From: Algoriphagus sp.
GTDB taxonomy: Bacteria; Bacteroidota; Bacteroidia; Cytophagales; Cyclobacteriaceae
DNA: 64,000 bases
Reading direction: 5' to 3'
Assembly (NCBI RefSeq): GCF_030694375.1
Contig: NZ_JAUXYL010000051.1
Coordinates: 1-64,000 of the forward strand
This document shows, in pieces, positions 1-9,038 of this stretch; position 1 is the first letter of the stretch, and every line of letters starts with the position of its first letter. Below the pieces are notes generated by a model, which was given only the letters and a program-made list of their open reading frames with translations, had not been told where the DNA came from and ran no database searches. The position numbers were made by a program, and so were the translations under genes.

Positions 1-246
1 CATCAAGGCAATAGCACCAAGAAGAAATCGAATATCAGGAAGTGGAAACTGCCATCCCCAAATCGCAAGGGTGACGAAGGTGGCGACCACAAAACTAATT
101 CCTCCCATCGAGGGCGTGAATTTCTTGTGAATTTTGCGCCCACCCGGAGCGTCTCCTATGTTTGCTTTCCGGAGCACCGAAATGACAATCGGGGTAATTA
201 GAAAACCTATAGAAAAAGCAGTAATCGTAGCTAAAAGAAAGTACAT
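1..246 (-). CDS. WecA/TagO-type UDP-HexNAc phosphotransferase, partial
   Basis: I translated this edge fragment by hand: 82 codons open from an ATG at 246 to the window edge, so the C-terminal part is missing. The N-terminus begins with a membrane helix (MYFLLATITAFSIGFLITP), followed by the family signature D-A-P-G-G-R-K-I-H-K-K then P-S-M-G-G-I, and a second helix. This is the pattern of the MraY/WecA polyprenyl-phosphate N-acetylhexosamine-1-phosphate transferases, inner-membrane enzymes that load the first sugar of a repeat unit on undecaprenyl phosphate. It lies downstream of the polysaccharide locus on the same strand, after a 760-bp gap. Whether it is WecA-like (GlcNAc) or another specificity cannot be told from the fragment. 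Confidence 0.8.
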   Translation of the reverse strand, partial: MYFLLATITAFSIGFLITPIVISVLRKANIGDAPGGRKIHKKFTPSMGGISFVVATFVTLAIWGWQFPLPDIRFLLGAIALM

Positions 247-1007
247 AATAAGTTGGTTCTTAAAAACGGAAATCGATATAATTTAAAATTAAGCAATTAT
301 TATACCTACATGTTATCGATAAAATAATTTACAACACTCATCTTTGAAAAATTCAAAAAACAAACAATTTCGATTTATTTTACAGCAATTTTGATTTGAA
401 ATACTTTTTTTACTGGATAAGAAATCTTCAACTTTAGGGGTATTGCTAAAACTTTTTTTTTCTTAAGTCAACATACTGTTGAAAAGTGAAGAATTATACC
501 ACAAAGGTAATCAAGGCTGTTTCAAAACTATAGTTTTTTTTGATTTTTTCTCAAATAGTTTGACCCGGCTGAAGTACTTTTCAAGAAACTGAACCCGAAT
601 CCAAAACATTGTGAAGTCAGGGTTTGAAAATTTAAAATGAAAAGGAATTTACAGGCGGTAAGATTTGGAGTAAAAGAGTAAAAAAACATAGAATTTTTTA
701 ATTTGTGCACTTGCGTTGCATTCTGAAAGGGTCAGAAAGGTTAAGTAGCTATGCCTTTGCTATGGGACTGCTATGGGACTGATGGCGTATTGATGGGGAA
801 TTGCTATGCTGTAGTATCAAGAAAGAGGCAAGTTTTTTTTCTAAATGGGAAATACTATAGTCAAGCTGTCTGAAATTTACTTTGAAGTAGCGAATGTTAA
901 TTTTTTTCTTGAATTCCTGTAAAATGTTACATGACAATTAAAACCATACTTTCTGATTAGTTTCTGCTGCCCTATCCATTGCAATGACGAAAGCCATCGC
1001 TATAACG
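247..1007. other. AT-rich intergenic region, no gene seen
   Basis: A 760-bp gap between the Wzi gene and the WecA-type gene. It is strongly AT-rich with long T and A runs. Short open frames at 528-710 and 749-937 on the minus strand lack family motifs and are not called. A small direct duplication (TGCTATGGGAC twice) lies near 758-780. It probably contains the promoter of the WecA-type gene, but I could not pin one down. Confidence 0.5.
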
Positions 1008-2663
1008 CTACTTCTTCTTCCAAAAATAAATTGCACTGACTTGAGCCATCAGGGAAGTCAGGTTCTCTCCCTTTGGGAAGTCGGGCGTACTGGCTGGATC
1101 TAATTGCCACTGGTAATTCCGGGCGTGAATCAGCTGGAGCTTGGAGGAAAGGAGTAGGTTTTCGACTTTCTTATCGTAGAGGAAGCCCAGGGAAAGGTCT
1201 ACCCAGGGTTTGCGTTCAGACTGTCGCCCAAAAGCTCGATAATAAAAATCTTGATGATTTTCAATCCGTTCAATTAAAATTCCAATTTTTTCTAATCCAT
1301 TGACTAGTGCCAATTCGGTAGTTTGTGAGTTTGATCCAATGCCCAAACCTACTCCCAAAGGTTGACCTAAATGGCCAAATCCTCGGGCTCTAGTATGAGT
1401 ATGCCAAGAAAGGCCACCTTTAGGTCCATATCTTACAATTCGATTTACTGATTCCTGTTGGTGTGTTATTTCAGATCTGAATTGGAACTTGTATTCCTGA
1501 AATCCAAAATCAAAAAGCTTATTAAAACCTAAAATGTAAGCCCTTGCATGTTCGGGATTCAAAATAAACTCTCGCCAGTTAAAGTTGTGATCCCTTTTAC
1601 CGTATTCGAAGTAAAATTCCACTTTTTCTTTCGGTAAAAAAATTCTCGCAAAAATTGAAGCTTGCTGATCACGCCCATTTCCATCAAAAATTACAGTATT
1701 ACCATTTTGAAAAAAACTCTCTTTTTGAAAAGGATATATAATAGGAAAGTAATCCTTAAAAGAGTCTCCCATTTGTTTCTTATAAACTTGGAATGTTCTA
1801 CTAAAACCAAAGGATAATCCCTTTATCCATTTAGGACTATAACTGAGTGTAATCCCATTTAAATACCTCCAATCGCCAGTGAATTTTCGAAATAAAAGAT
1901 CATTTAACTCCTGATCCTGAATCGCATCAAATCCTGAGTTTTCCAATCTTCCGGAAATCAATTGTCCCTCAAAATAGCCTAAAAAAGTTTTGGCAGGTTT
2001 CCGGGTTTGAATACTTAAGTGAGGAAATCCAGGTGCATTGTTGGAAAAAATCAAAGCGTTCCATTGACCTGGGCCCCACCAAATATTTTTAGTTGAAAAT
2101 CCTGCCTCAAAAGCACCAAAACTAGCCGTAAAACTACTTTGACCCCAACCTAATCTAGAATAGAGCCCATCACCAAAGCGCTCGGGATAATCAGAATTGT
2201 TCCAGAAATAAAACTTATCACCATTTATAATAGAACCTAAACTTGGATCATATCCTTGAAAAGATTTGTTTGAAGAAATATTGAATTCAGGCTGAAAATC
2301 AACTTTAAGGAATTTATATCTAATCGAAAAACCAGTAAAAACTGAAAATTGTATGCCTGGAGTCGGGATCATACCAAAATCACCATTGCCAATTGGCCGT
2401 TTATTCGCTATTCTGGAATTGACGAAAGTAGGACTAAGATAAACTTCCAAACCATCTATTCCTTTGGGAAAAGAAATAGATTTTAAAATACTATCTGCTT
2501 TATTTTCTTCGTAAGGTCTCAAAAAATAGCTATTGATATCAGAAAACTCACCTTCTAACTGCCTCCTTCTTTGGAATTCAACTTGCCAAAAAGCCGGTCC
2601 TAAAGCTTGGGCGAAGGTTTCAAATGAAAGAAATATAAAAACTAAAAAAAGTAATATTTTCAA
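1008..2663 (-). CDS. Wzi-family capsule assembly outer-membrane protein
   Basis: 551 residues. Residues 1-19 form a signal peptide ending in F-A-Q. The rest is rich in alternating hydrophobic/aromatic strands, as in an outer-membrane beta-barrel. The segment at residues 193-215, with N-I-W-W-G-P-G and S-N-N-A-P-G-F-P-H, is the hallmark of the Bacteroidota Wzi-like capsule assembly family (PF14052 type). In enterobacteria Wzi binds capsule at the cell surface; a similar anchoring role is inferred here. The start is a TTG overlapping the TGA stop of the upstream glycosyltransferase (TTGA); no ATG lies nearby and the signal peptide begins right at this codon, so the TTG start is preferred. The gene is the last of the tightly packed locus. 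Confidence 0.85.
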   Translation of the reverse strand: MKILLFLVFIFLSFETFAQALGPAFWQVEFQRRRQLEGEFSDINSYFLRPYEENKADSILKSISFPKGIDGLEVYLSPTFVNSRIANKRPIGNGDFGMIPTPGIQFSVFTGFSIRYKFLKVDFQPEFNISSNKSFQGYDPSLGSIINGDKFYFWNNSDYPERFGDGLYSRLGWGQSSFTASFGAFEAGFSTKNIWWGPGQWNALIFSNNAPGFPHLSIQTRKPAKTFLGYFEGQLISGRLENSGFDAIQDQELNDLLFRKFTGDWRYLNGITLSYSPKWIKGLSFGFSRTFQVYKKQMGDSFKDYFPIIYPFQKESFFQNGNTVIFDGNGRDQQASIFARIFLPKEKVEFYFEYGKRDHNFNWREFILNPEHARAYILGFNKLFDFGFQEYKFQFRSEITHQQESVNRIVRYGPKGGLSWHTHTRARGFGHLGQPLGVGLGIGSNSQTTELALVNGLEKIGILIERIENHQDFYYRAFGRQSERKPWVDLSLGFLYDKKVENLLLSSKLQLIHARNYQWQLDPASTPDFPKGENLTSLMAQVSAIYFWKKK

Positions 2664-3877
2664 ACCAATTCTTTTAACACAATTAACATTGACTTAGCAA
2701 TTTTTTTTCTTTCAAAATCAAATGCCAATTTCTTACAGCCAATTTTATAAAATTCTAAATTTTTTCTGTTTTCATAAAATTCGAGAACTTTTCTTATAAA
2801 ATCTGTTGAGTTTTCAGGTTCAAAACATAATCCAGCACCATAAGAATCTATAATTGCTTTGGTCTCCCCCTCAAGTCCTAGTAAAATAGGTTTTTGAACT
2901 GCTGCTGCCTCGAATATCTTGGAAGGAATTACTGACAAAAAAGTATCAGATTTTTTAAGATTGACTAAAGCAATATCCATTAATTGAAGGTAAGTCAATA
3001 CTTCCTCTTTATTCACAGAATCCAAGAAAGTCACATTTTTCAATTTATCTGCTGTAGCTTTTTCTACCAGTGCAGCTTTACTGGCACCATCTCCTAAAAA
3101 TAAAAAATGAATATCTTTTTTATGAGAGAGATTGAATTTTCTCACTTGGTCTAAAATAAAATCTAAACCATGAGCCATTCCATGGGTCCCTATATAACCA
3201 AAAACCATTTTACCTTGGAGACCTAGCTCTTCTACTAAATCTCGGGATTTTGGGCCGGGGTAGTATTTGGAAAGATCTACTCCATTCTTGAAAATGAAAA
3301 TTTTATTAGGATCAATACCTTTGGAGGTGATTATTTCTTTAAAAGCGTCCGTCACCACAATAATCCGATTCGAAGACCGATACATTTTCATTTCTATCCA
3401 TTCCAGGAAACTGATTATCCTTTTGTTATTTATTGCTCCCACAGCAATGATGGATTCGGGCCAAAGATCCCTTACTTCCATTACCCATTTCCTCCTAGTG
3501 AATAAAGATATCTGCCAAGCGGACATGGCACTAAAAAACTGAGGGGAAGTACCGATCACTATATCGGATTTGATAAAAAGTCCATGTAAAAAAGATGAAA
3601 CACCAAAACTTATATAATCTAATGTCCGCCTGACAAATCCGGAATTAGCGGAAATATAGGACCAAACCCGGATCACTCTTATTCCGCATATCAATTCCTC
3701 TTTTCGCCAGGTATTTTTATAGCCCTCAAACACCTCACCTTTTGGGAAATTAGGAAAACAAGTGATAACCGTCACCTCTGCCCCAAGCTTAACCCACTCT
3801 TGACAATGCTCAAAGGTTCTGTTAGCGGGAGCATTGATTTCCGGGGGAAAATTATCTGTGATAAAAAGGATTTTCAT
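2660..3877 (-). CDS. Glycosyltransferase family 4 (WcaI/WbuB-like)
   Basis: 405 residues, the usual GT4 length. The N-terminal GT-B domain opens with MKILFITDNFPPEINAPANR, typical of the WcaI/WbuB group. The C-terminal nucleotide-sugar domain contains F-G-Y-I-G-T-H-G-M-A-H-G and the acidic motif region P-S-K-I-F-E-A-A-A, where the Glu contacts the donor in GT4 enzymes. It is a cytoplasmic or membrane-associated enzyme adding one sugar to the lipid-linked repeat unit. It overlaps the Wzi start by 4 bp and the heparinase-like stop by 4 bp, so translation of the three genes is probably coupled. Donor and acceptor are unknown; fucosaminyl-type transfer is known for relatives and would fit the deoxyaminosugar genes in this locus. 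Confidence 0.85.
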   Translation of the reverse strand: MKILFITDNFPPEINAPANRTFEHCQEWVKLGAEVTVITCFPNFPKGEVFEGYKNTWRKEELICGIRVIRVWSYISANSGFVRRTLDYISFGVSSFLHGLFIKSDIVIGTSPQFFSAMSAWQISLFTRRKWVMEVRDLWPESIIAVGAINNKRIISFLEWIEMKMYRSSNRIIVVTDAFKEIITSKGIDPNKIFIFKNGVDLSKYYPGPKSRDLVEELGLQGKMVFGYIGTHGMAHGLDFILDQVRKFNLSHKKDIHFLFLGDGASKAALVEKATADKLKNVTFLDSVNKEEVLTYLQLMDIALVNLKKSDTFLSVIPSKIFEAAAVQKPILLGLEGETKAIIDSYGAGLCFEPENSTDFIRKVLEFYENRKNLEFYKIGCKKLAFDFERKKIAKSMLIVLKELV

Positions 3878-5454
3878 TTATTGATAAACAGGGATTTAAT
3901 ACTTTTTTCTTTTAACCTTACTTCTATTACCTGGGCTTTTTCCAAGTGGTTGAAACCCTGACAATAATCATAGCTTGAAAATTCAATTGTATCAGCACCT
4001 GAGAATTGAATATGTGAAGAAGACGTCAGCCTGACTGAGTTAGTATTTATCCGTTCAGGTTGAACTGTAGGATGGAGGTAAAACCGAATAACTTTTTGGG
4101 ATTCGGGACTGATCTCACCTGAAACTTCATCGATAACAGAAATTCCTGAATTCTCAATTTGGAATGTTCTTGAATGGAGAGCAGGAAAAAATCCATCATG
4201 AATTCCTTCTACCTGGAATTCAGAATCTTCTCGTATTTCAACTTTTGCCCTCCTACCCACTCTAAATCCAGCCCAAACTTCAGAGGAATTTTTTTCATCA
4301 ATGGTCAGAGTATTATGCGCTCTGGTGGAGCGCTCCCAATCTCTCCTCCCCGAAATATTGTAGGTTGAAAGGCCGGGGTCTACAATCAAAGGAATCATAC
4401 CCTCATGCAGCACAAACGAAAATGTATCCGCATGAGCGTGTCCAGGCTGATAGCTTGGTTTGATTCCTTCAACATCAGCTATCAATCTTAGATTTTGAAT
4501 TTGAAAAATTCTGTAACCTGATTCTTTCAATTTGATCTTTTTTGCTTTTATTCCAAGCAGTTCCCCGATTGACAGTAATTCGTTGGCGGACTGTGCAATA
4601 CCCTCGGTGGTATCATTGAAATGAGGAAGACTTCCATCTTCAAATGTCATTTGCTTTAGCCAACCTAACATCAGTTTTGCTTTTTCGTTTAGAAGTATCT
4701 TTACTGGGAATTGTTCAGAAGTCAGATGAAAGGATTCCAAAACCCTGAACAAAATAATCTGATGGTACATGGGTGCCAATTCAAAATGGGCACCATCCGG
4801 TAAGATCTGTTTCTCTAACTCTTCCTTCAGTAATTTCTCTCCCATTTTTTTCCAACCTGCGTCCTTGAAATACAATGCTCCCATCCAAAGAGCAAAGGCA
4901 TTCTCGAGGAGATGGTTAGCCAAAAGGTGATACTCAAGGTTCTGGGATAAGTAATTGAGTTCGGCGAGTATGAAGGTTTGTATTGCTGACTTATCAACTT
5001 CTGAAATTTGATTGGTTTCCAAAAACCTGATCACATTCATTATTCTAAGCGAAGCCGGATAGGGTTCCAACGGAAGTTTCCCATCCCAAAGCCAGGAATA
5101 AATATCTTGAAGTAATCTTGCCTTCATGGCAACTTCAAGATCTTCCTGCTTCAAAAAATCAAGATATTGGAGGTTGTAATTCCACAGCTTTGCATGTACT
5201 TGATCATTCCAATCTATCTGGTCTTCATAAAAGGAGGTAAGATTTAAAAATGAAAAGGAAAATTTTTGATCCTGTATTTCAAGAATTCTTTTTTGAAAAG
5301 GAAACTGAAAAAAAGAGAGCGGGTAGGTTTCTTTAAAATCAAGCTTATAGGCTGAAAGCGGTTTTTTTGTCGCTAGCTTATATTTTACCTGATAAAACGC
5401 CTGAATTGGTTTTAGAAAAGAAATTGTTCTTAAGAAGGTATATGCTGAAGACAC
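3874..5454 (-). CDS. Heparinase II/III-like protein
   Basis: 526 residues with an N-terminal helical (alpha/alpha toroid) part and a C-terminal beta-sandwich. Key motifs are N-H-L-L-E-N-A-F at about 180-187, G-H-A-H-A-D-T at 338-344, D-P-G-L-S-T-Y-N at 359-366 and R-S-T-R-A-H-N-T-L at 375-383, all typical of the heparinase II/III family. Such proteins in polysaccharide assembly loci are thought to trim or lyse uronate-containing glycan. No signal peptide is evident, which is odd for a degradative lyase and leaves the site of action open. The start codon is GTG at 5454; no closer ATG fits. Frequently seen next to the two-domain dehydrogenase encoded just upstream. Confidence 0.8.
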   Translation of the reverse strand: MSSAYTFLRTISFLKPIQAFYQVKYKLATKKPLSAYKLDFKETYPLSFFQFPFQKRILEIQDQKFSFSFLNLTSFYEDQIDWNDQVHAKLWNYNLQYLDFLKQEDLEVAMKARLLQDIYSWLWDGKLPLEPYPASLRIMNVIRFLETNQISEVDKSAIQTFILAELNYLSQNLEYHLLANHLLENAFALWMGALYFKDAGWKKMGEKLLKEELEKQILPDGAHFELAPMYHQIILFRVLESFHLTSEQFPVKILLNEKAKLMLGWLKQMTFEDGSLPHFNDTTEGIAQSANELLSIGELLGIKAKKIKLKESGYRIFQIQNLRLIADVEGIKPSYQPGHAHADTFSFVLHEGMIPLIVDPGLSTYNISGRRDWERSTRAHNTLTIDEKNSSEVWAGFRVGRRAKVEIREDSEFQVEGIHDGFFPALHSRTFQIENSGISVIDEVSGEISPESQKVIRFYLHPTVQPERINTNSVRLTSSSHIQFSGADTIEFSSYDYCQGFNHLEKAQVIEVRLKEKSIKSLFINK

Positions 5455-5521
5455 TATCTTGACTTATATAGGTAAGTCAATCTTTTAGGTGGAAAATTTT
5501 ATTAAACCTTACTGAACATGA

Positions 5522-7645
5522 TTAACCAATCGTTACCCAAGCTCCCGTTTTCAAACTTTCGATCGCAGCAAAACTAGCCTTTGTTGTGTTTACCAACTCT
5601 TCCATAGGAATCATTGCATGACCACTTTTCTGAACGGATTCGATTAATAAATTAAACTGGGTTTGATGTCCCTTATCCTGTCCGGAAGAGGCCGAACTAA
5701 AGTTTTTGAAACCAAAACCATTCAGTTTGCGCCAATTGTCCATTATTAATGTTCTCTCCTGGTGATAGACTTCTACTCTCTCCTTGGAATAAGCTTTAGA
5801 TCCGTTTGAGAAGTAGTTAATCACACCATTCGTACCATTTTCATACTTCAGGAGAATAGTTGCGTTGTCTGTATTTTCTTCTGGATTCGCTCCCATTGCG
5901 TTCATACAAACGGCCTTTACCTTCGAACCGGACAGGTATGTAATCAGGTCAATAAAATGACACGCTTCACCAATGATTCTTCCCCCACCTATTTCCATAT
6001 CATGCACCCATACTTTGGCTGGAATAAAACCAGCATTCATAGTCGCGATGATGTTCATTGGCGTATTTCCTGATCCCAATGCCTTCTTCATCTGGATGGC
6101 AAGCGGAGCAAAACGCCGGTTAAAACCAACCGAAATTGTCTTTCCTGATTCTTTATATGCATTAATTACCTGCTCTAGTTCTTCCTTATTTAGGGCCAAA
6201 GGTTTTTCTACAAACACATGTTTCCCAGCCTTCAACGCTTCAATAACCAATCTCGCATGAGCATTGTGTCGGGTAGTGACCATTACCAAATCTATCTCCG
6301 GGTCATTTAGGATTAAAGTATTGTCCGTGGTTGAGTTAGAAATGCCGAACTTCTTGGCTAATGTGGTGCCTGACAATCCACCTGAACTTGATACAAACTT
6401 CAGTTTGGCAGATGTTTTTTTCAAACACGGAAGAATCATTGCTGAAGTAAAATTGCCAGCTCCAATGATCCCAACAGTTCCTTTACCCGGAGTAAATGAA
6501 TTCGACCCGATGGATACAGATCGTTGAGGTTCACCGGATTTTTCAGGATAAACCAAAATGGAAGCAATGGATTTACTTCCAGCCATATCACCATAGATTT
6601 GCTGATAGTTTTCAAGTGGAATCCTTTCGGTGATCAAGGGCTCAGTTTGAATGGCTTTTGTTGAAATCGCATTCAGGACCGCTTCAAAATTTCTCTTTTC
6701 TGTCCATCTCACATAACCGAGTGGATAATCCTGTCCTTTTTGTTCATAGGATTCATCGTATCTGCCTGGACCATAGGAGCATGAAACCTGAAACGTCAAT
6801 TCTTTTTCAAAAAAGTCTGCTCGGGAAAGATCCAGTCCAATAACGCCAACCAGGATAATTCGCCCTCTTTTACGAGACATTTTAGCTGATTGTGATATGA
6901 TTTCATTGCTCTTGTTGGAAGCTGTAATAATAACGGCGTCCGCACCAACCTCATGGGTAAAGTTGTTTACAAAAGCTACCTGATCCGTTCCTTCACCAGG
7001 GTTGACGGCATGAATCCCAAAAGTTTTAGCTAAGGCAACCTTTGCCGGATCATAATCAAATCCAATCACCTGACAACCGTTGGCCTTTAACAACTGTGAG
7101 GTAATCAAACCAATCAGTCCTAAGCCAACAACAACCACAGTTTCCCCAAAAGTAGGATTTGCAAGCCGAATCCCTTGTAATCCAATTGCTCCAATTACTG
7201 TAAAGGCAGCGGCTTCATCAGAAACATTATCAGGAATTTTAGCTGCAAGATTTTTAGGTACGGACACATATTCTGCGTGGGCTCCATTGGAAGCAACACG
7301 ATCTCCGACTGCAAAATCTTCAACCCCTTTACCAATAGCAATCACTTTTCCCACATTGCAATATCCAAGAGGCAGAGGCTGTCCAAGTTTGTTGAACACC
7401 GCATTGATGGTAGGCTGAAGCCCATCCGTTTTTACTTTATTAAGCACTTCCTTGACTTTATCAGGTTGTTGCCTGGCTTTTTCAAGAAAATTAGCTTTTC
7501 CGAATTCCACCAACATCCGCTCAGTACCCAAGGAAACCAAACTTCTTGTCGTCTGAATCAACACTTGACCTGCTTTCACCAATGGTGCCGGCACTTCTTC
7601 TAAAATTGTATTACCTACTTTAAGATCTTGTATGATTTGTTTCAT
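5522..7645 (-). CDS. Two-domain MDR dehydrogenase / Gfo-Idh-MocA oxidoreductase
   Basis: 707 residues, a natural fusion. Residues 1-365 are a zinc-type medium-chain dehydrogenase/reductase with the Rossmann motif G-L-G-L-I-G at 174-179. Residues 388-707 are a Gfo/Idh/MocA oxidoreductase with G-A-G-N-F-T at 395-400 and the E-K-P motif at 480-482. Such bidomain oxidoreductases occur in surface-polysaccharide clusters beside heparinase-like proteins and are inferred to oxidise and re-reduce a nucleotide sugar, for example in an epimerisation through a keto intermediate. The substrate is not established. The start overlaps the HisF2 stop by 4 bp (ATGA type), showing coupling to the acetamidino module; a 67-bp gap separates it from the heparinase-like gene. 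Confidence 0.85.
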   Translation of the reverse strand: MKQIIQDLKVGNTILEEVPAPLVKAGQVLIQTTRSLVSLGTERMLVEFGKANFLEKARQQPDKVKEVLNKVKTDGLQPTINAVFNKLGQPLPLGYCNVGKVIAIGKGVEDFAVGDRVASNGAHAEYVSVPKNLAAKIPDNVSDEAAAFTVIGAIGLQGIRLANPTFGETVVVVGLGLIGLITSQLLKANGCQVIGFDYDPAKVALAKTFGIHAVNPGEGTDQVAFVNNFTHEVGADAVIITASNKSNEIISQSAKMSRKRGRIILVGVIGLDLSRADFFEKELTFQVSCSYGPGRYDESYEQKGQDYPLGYVRWTEKRNFEAVLNAISTKAIQTEPLITERIPLENYQQIYGDMAGSKSIASILVYPEKSGEPQRSVSIGSNSFTPGKGTVGIIGAGNFTSAMILPCLKKTSAKLKFVSSSGGLSGTTLAKKFGISNSTTDNTLILNDPEIDLVMVTTRHNAHARLVIEALKAGKHVFVEKPLALNKEELEQVINAYKESGKTISVGFNRRFAPLAIQMKKALGSGNTPMNIIATMNAGFIPAKVWVHDMEIGGGRIIGEACHFIDLITYLSGSKVKAVCMNAMGANPEENTDNATILLKYENGTNGVINYFSNGSKAYSKERVEVYHQERTLIMDNWRKLNGFGFKNFSSASSGQDKGHQTQFNLLIESVQKSGHAMIPMEELVNTTKASFAAIESLKTGAWVTIG

Positions 7646-8421
7646 TGTATTTCTTTGAAAAGTCTTGACTTTTCTTCTCTATTCGGATAATTAATTAAAA
7701 CAGCTTTGTACTTTCCTTTAAATACAAAGAGGCTTCCAGCTGCTGCTCCTATGATTTTAAACTTTGAAATAAGAAATTTTATATCCTCTAAATTTCCTGC
7801 TCCGCCTAATACAGTCATTGGGAAATCAGTAAGCTCTCTGATTGTGGAAATTAGAGGAAGATCATAGCCACTCATCGTCCCATCTTTGTCTATGGAATTA
7901 ATTACAATCTCACCTACTCCTATTTTATTCAATTCTTGAATGAACTCCTTCAATTTAATTCCGGTCTTTTCTTTCCCGTTTTTGATATACACATCATAAC
8001 CTCCTCCTGAAAGAATTCCTTTTTTCCTTACATCTATCACCACAACTACACTTTGACTACCAACGGCTTTTCCAATTTCTGATAGAAGAAGGGGATTCTT
8101 CACCGCGGAAGTACTCAAGGCCACTTTTTCTGCACCCAATTCGATGATTCTTTTTGCTTGTTCAACAGTAGTGACTCCTCCTCCATAGCAAAAAGGCATA
8201 CGGCATTCCTGAGCAAGATTTCTGATCATCTCAAAGTTAGGGCCCCGATTCTCAACAGTGGCATCGATGTCCAAAACCATTAATTCATCAACTTCTTTTT
8301 CATTGAAGATTTTTACGGCATTGATTGGATCACCGACATACTTAGGATCTTTGAAGTTTACGGTCTTAACCAAACCCTTTTTATGCACCAAAAGGCAGGG
8401 AATTATTCTTGATCTAAGCAT
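7642..8421 (-). CDS. hisF2: HisF2/AglZ-family acetamidino modification protein
   Basis: 259 residues, a TIM barrel close to the histidine-pathway cyclase HisF. The N-terminus reads R-S-R-I-I-P-C-L-L-V, so the first catalytic Asp of true HisF (Asp11) is Leu here, while the second (Asp130, in V-V-V-V-I-D) is kept. That replacement and the absence of other his genes argue against histidine biosynthesis. In the known acetamidino-sugar systems (WbpG/HisH2/HisF2; WbuX/Y/Z) this subunit works with a glutaminase and an ATP-pyrophosphatase amidotransferase to turn the N-acetyl group of a sugar into an acetamidino group. Two bp separate it from HisH2. Confidence 0.88.
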   Translation of the reverse strand: MLRSRIIPCLLVHKKGLVKTVNFKDPKYVGDPINAVKIFNEKEVDELMVLDIDATVENRGPNFEMIRNLAQECRMPFCYGGGVTTVEQAKRIIELGAEKVALSTSAVKNPLLLSEIGKAVGSQSVVVVIDVRKKGILSGGGYDVYIKNGKEKTGIKLKEFIQELNKIGVGEIVINSIDKDGTMSGYDLPLISTIRELTDFPMTVLGGAGNLEDIKFLISKFKIIGAAAGSLFVFKGKYKAVLINYPNREEKSRLFKEIQ

Positions 8422-8423
8422 TC

Positions 8424-9038
8424 TTAAAGTTTGGCGAAATTGGAAAGCAACTGGATTCCATTGAAGTGACTCTTTTCCGGATGGAATTGCATTCCGAAAA
8501 TTTGATTGTGAAGGACGGCTGAGGAAAAAGTTCCTCCATAAAAAGTAGTGCCGAGAATATCTTCTTGACGAAGTGTTTCAAAATAAAAAGAATGGACAAA
8601 ATAAAACCCTAATTCTTGATCTATTCCATTAAAAAGATCGTGACTTATTTTTGGAATTACCGTATTCCAACCCATATGGGGCAAATATGGCTTTTCCTTA
8701 ATTTTACTGATATCAAATTTCTTTACTTTTCCCTTTATCCATCCTAAACCAGGCAAAACTCCCTCTTCACTTCCTTCACTCAAGATTTGCATGCCTACGC
8801 AAACACCTAAAACCGGCTTATTATTTACCAAAACTTCCTCGTCAAGTGCGGACTTTAAGCCGGAGTCATTGAGTTGTTGCATGGTAGCATCAAACGAACC
8901 CACACCAGGAAGAATTAATTTATCTGCTTTTTTCAACAAATTAGGATCTTCAATAATTTGAAAAGGAATATTTGATCGATTATATATGTTGGCAATAGCT
9001 TGAATATTACCCGAACCGTAATTAACAATACCGATCAC
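8424..9038 (-). CDS. hisH2: HisH2 glutamine amidotransferase subunit
   Basis: 204 residues, a class I glutaminase of the HisH type. The catalytic triad is visible: Cys80 in L-G-V-C-V-G-M, and His186/Glu188 in F-G-M-Q-F-H-P-E. The oxyanion strand P-G-V-G-S-F is at 44-49. It should hydrolyse glutamine and channel ammonia to the partner synthase for amidination of a sugar N-acetyl group. The start is a GTG that overlaps the TGA stop of the upstream amidotransferase (GTGA); the next codons match the family start MIGIVNYGSGN exactly, so the start is secure. It stands between its two expected partners with no gap. Confidence 0.88.
   Translation of the reverse strand: MIGIVNYGSGNIQAIANIYNRSNIPFQIIEDPNLLKKADKLILPGVGSFDATMQQLNDSGLKSALDEEVLVNNKPVLGVCVGMQILSEGSEEGVLPGLGWIKGKVKKFDISKIKEKPYLPHMGWNTVIPKISHDLFNGIDQELGFYFVHSFYFETLRQEDILGTTFYGGTFSSAVLHNQIFGMQFHPEKSHFNGIQLLSNFAKL

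Noticed and set aside
528..937. Two short minus-strand frames of 60 and 62 codons
   Set aside because: AT-rich low-complexity translation, no motifs, no neighbours to support them.
7642..9038. Histidine biosynthesis genes hisF/hisH
   Set aside because: They lie with an N-acetyl sugar amidotransferase, no other his genes are present, and HisF Asp11 is replaced.
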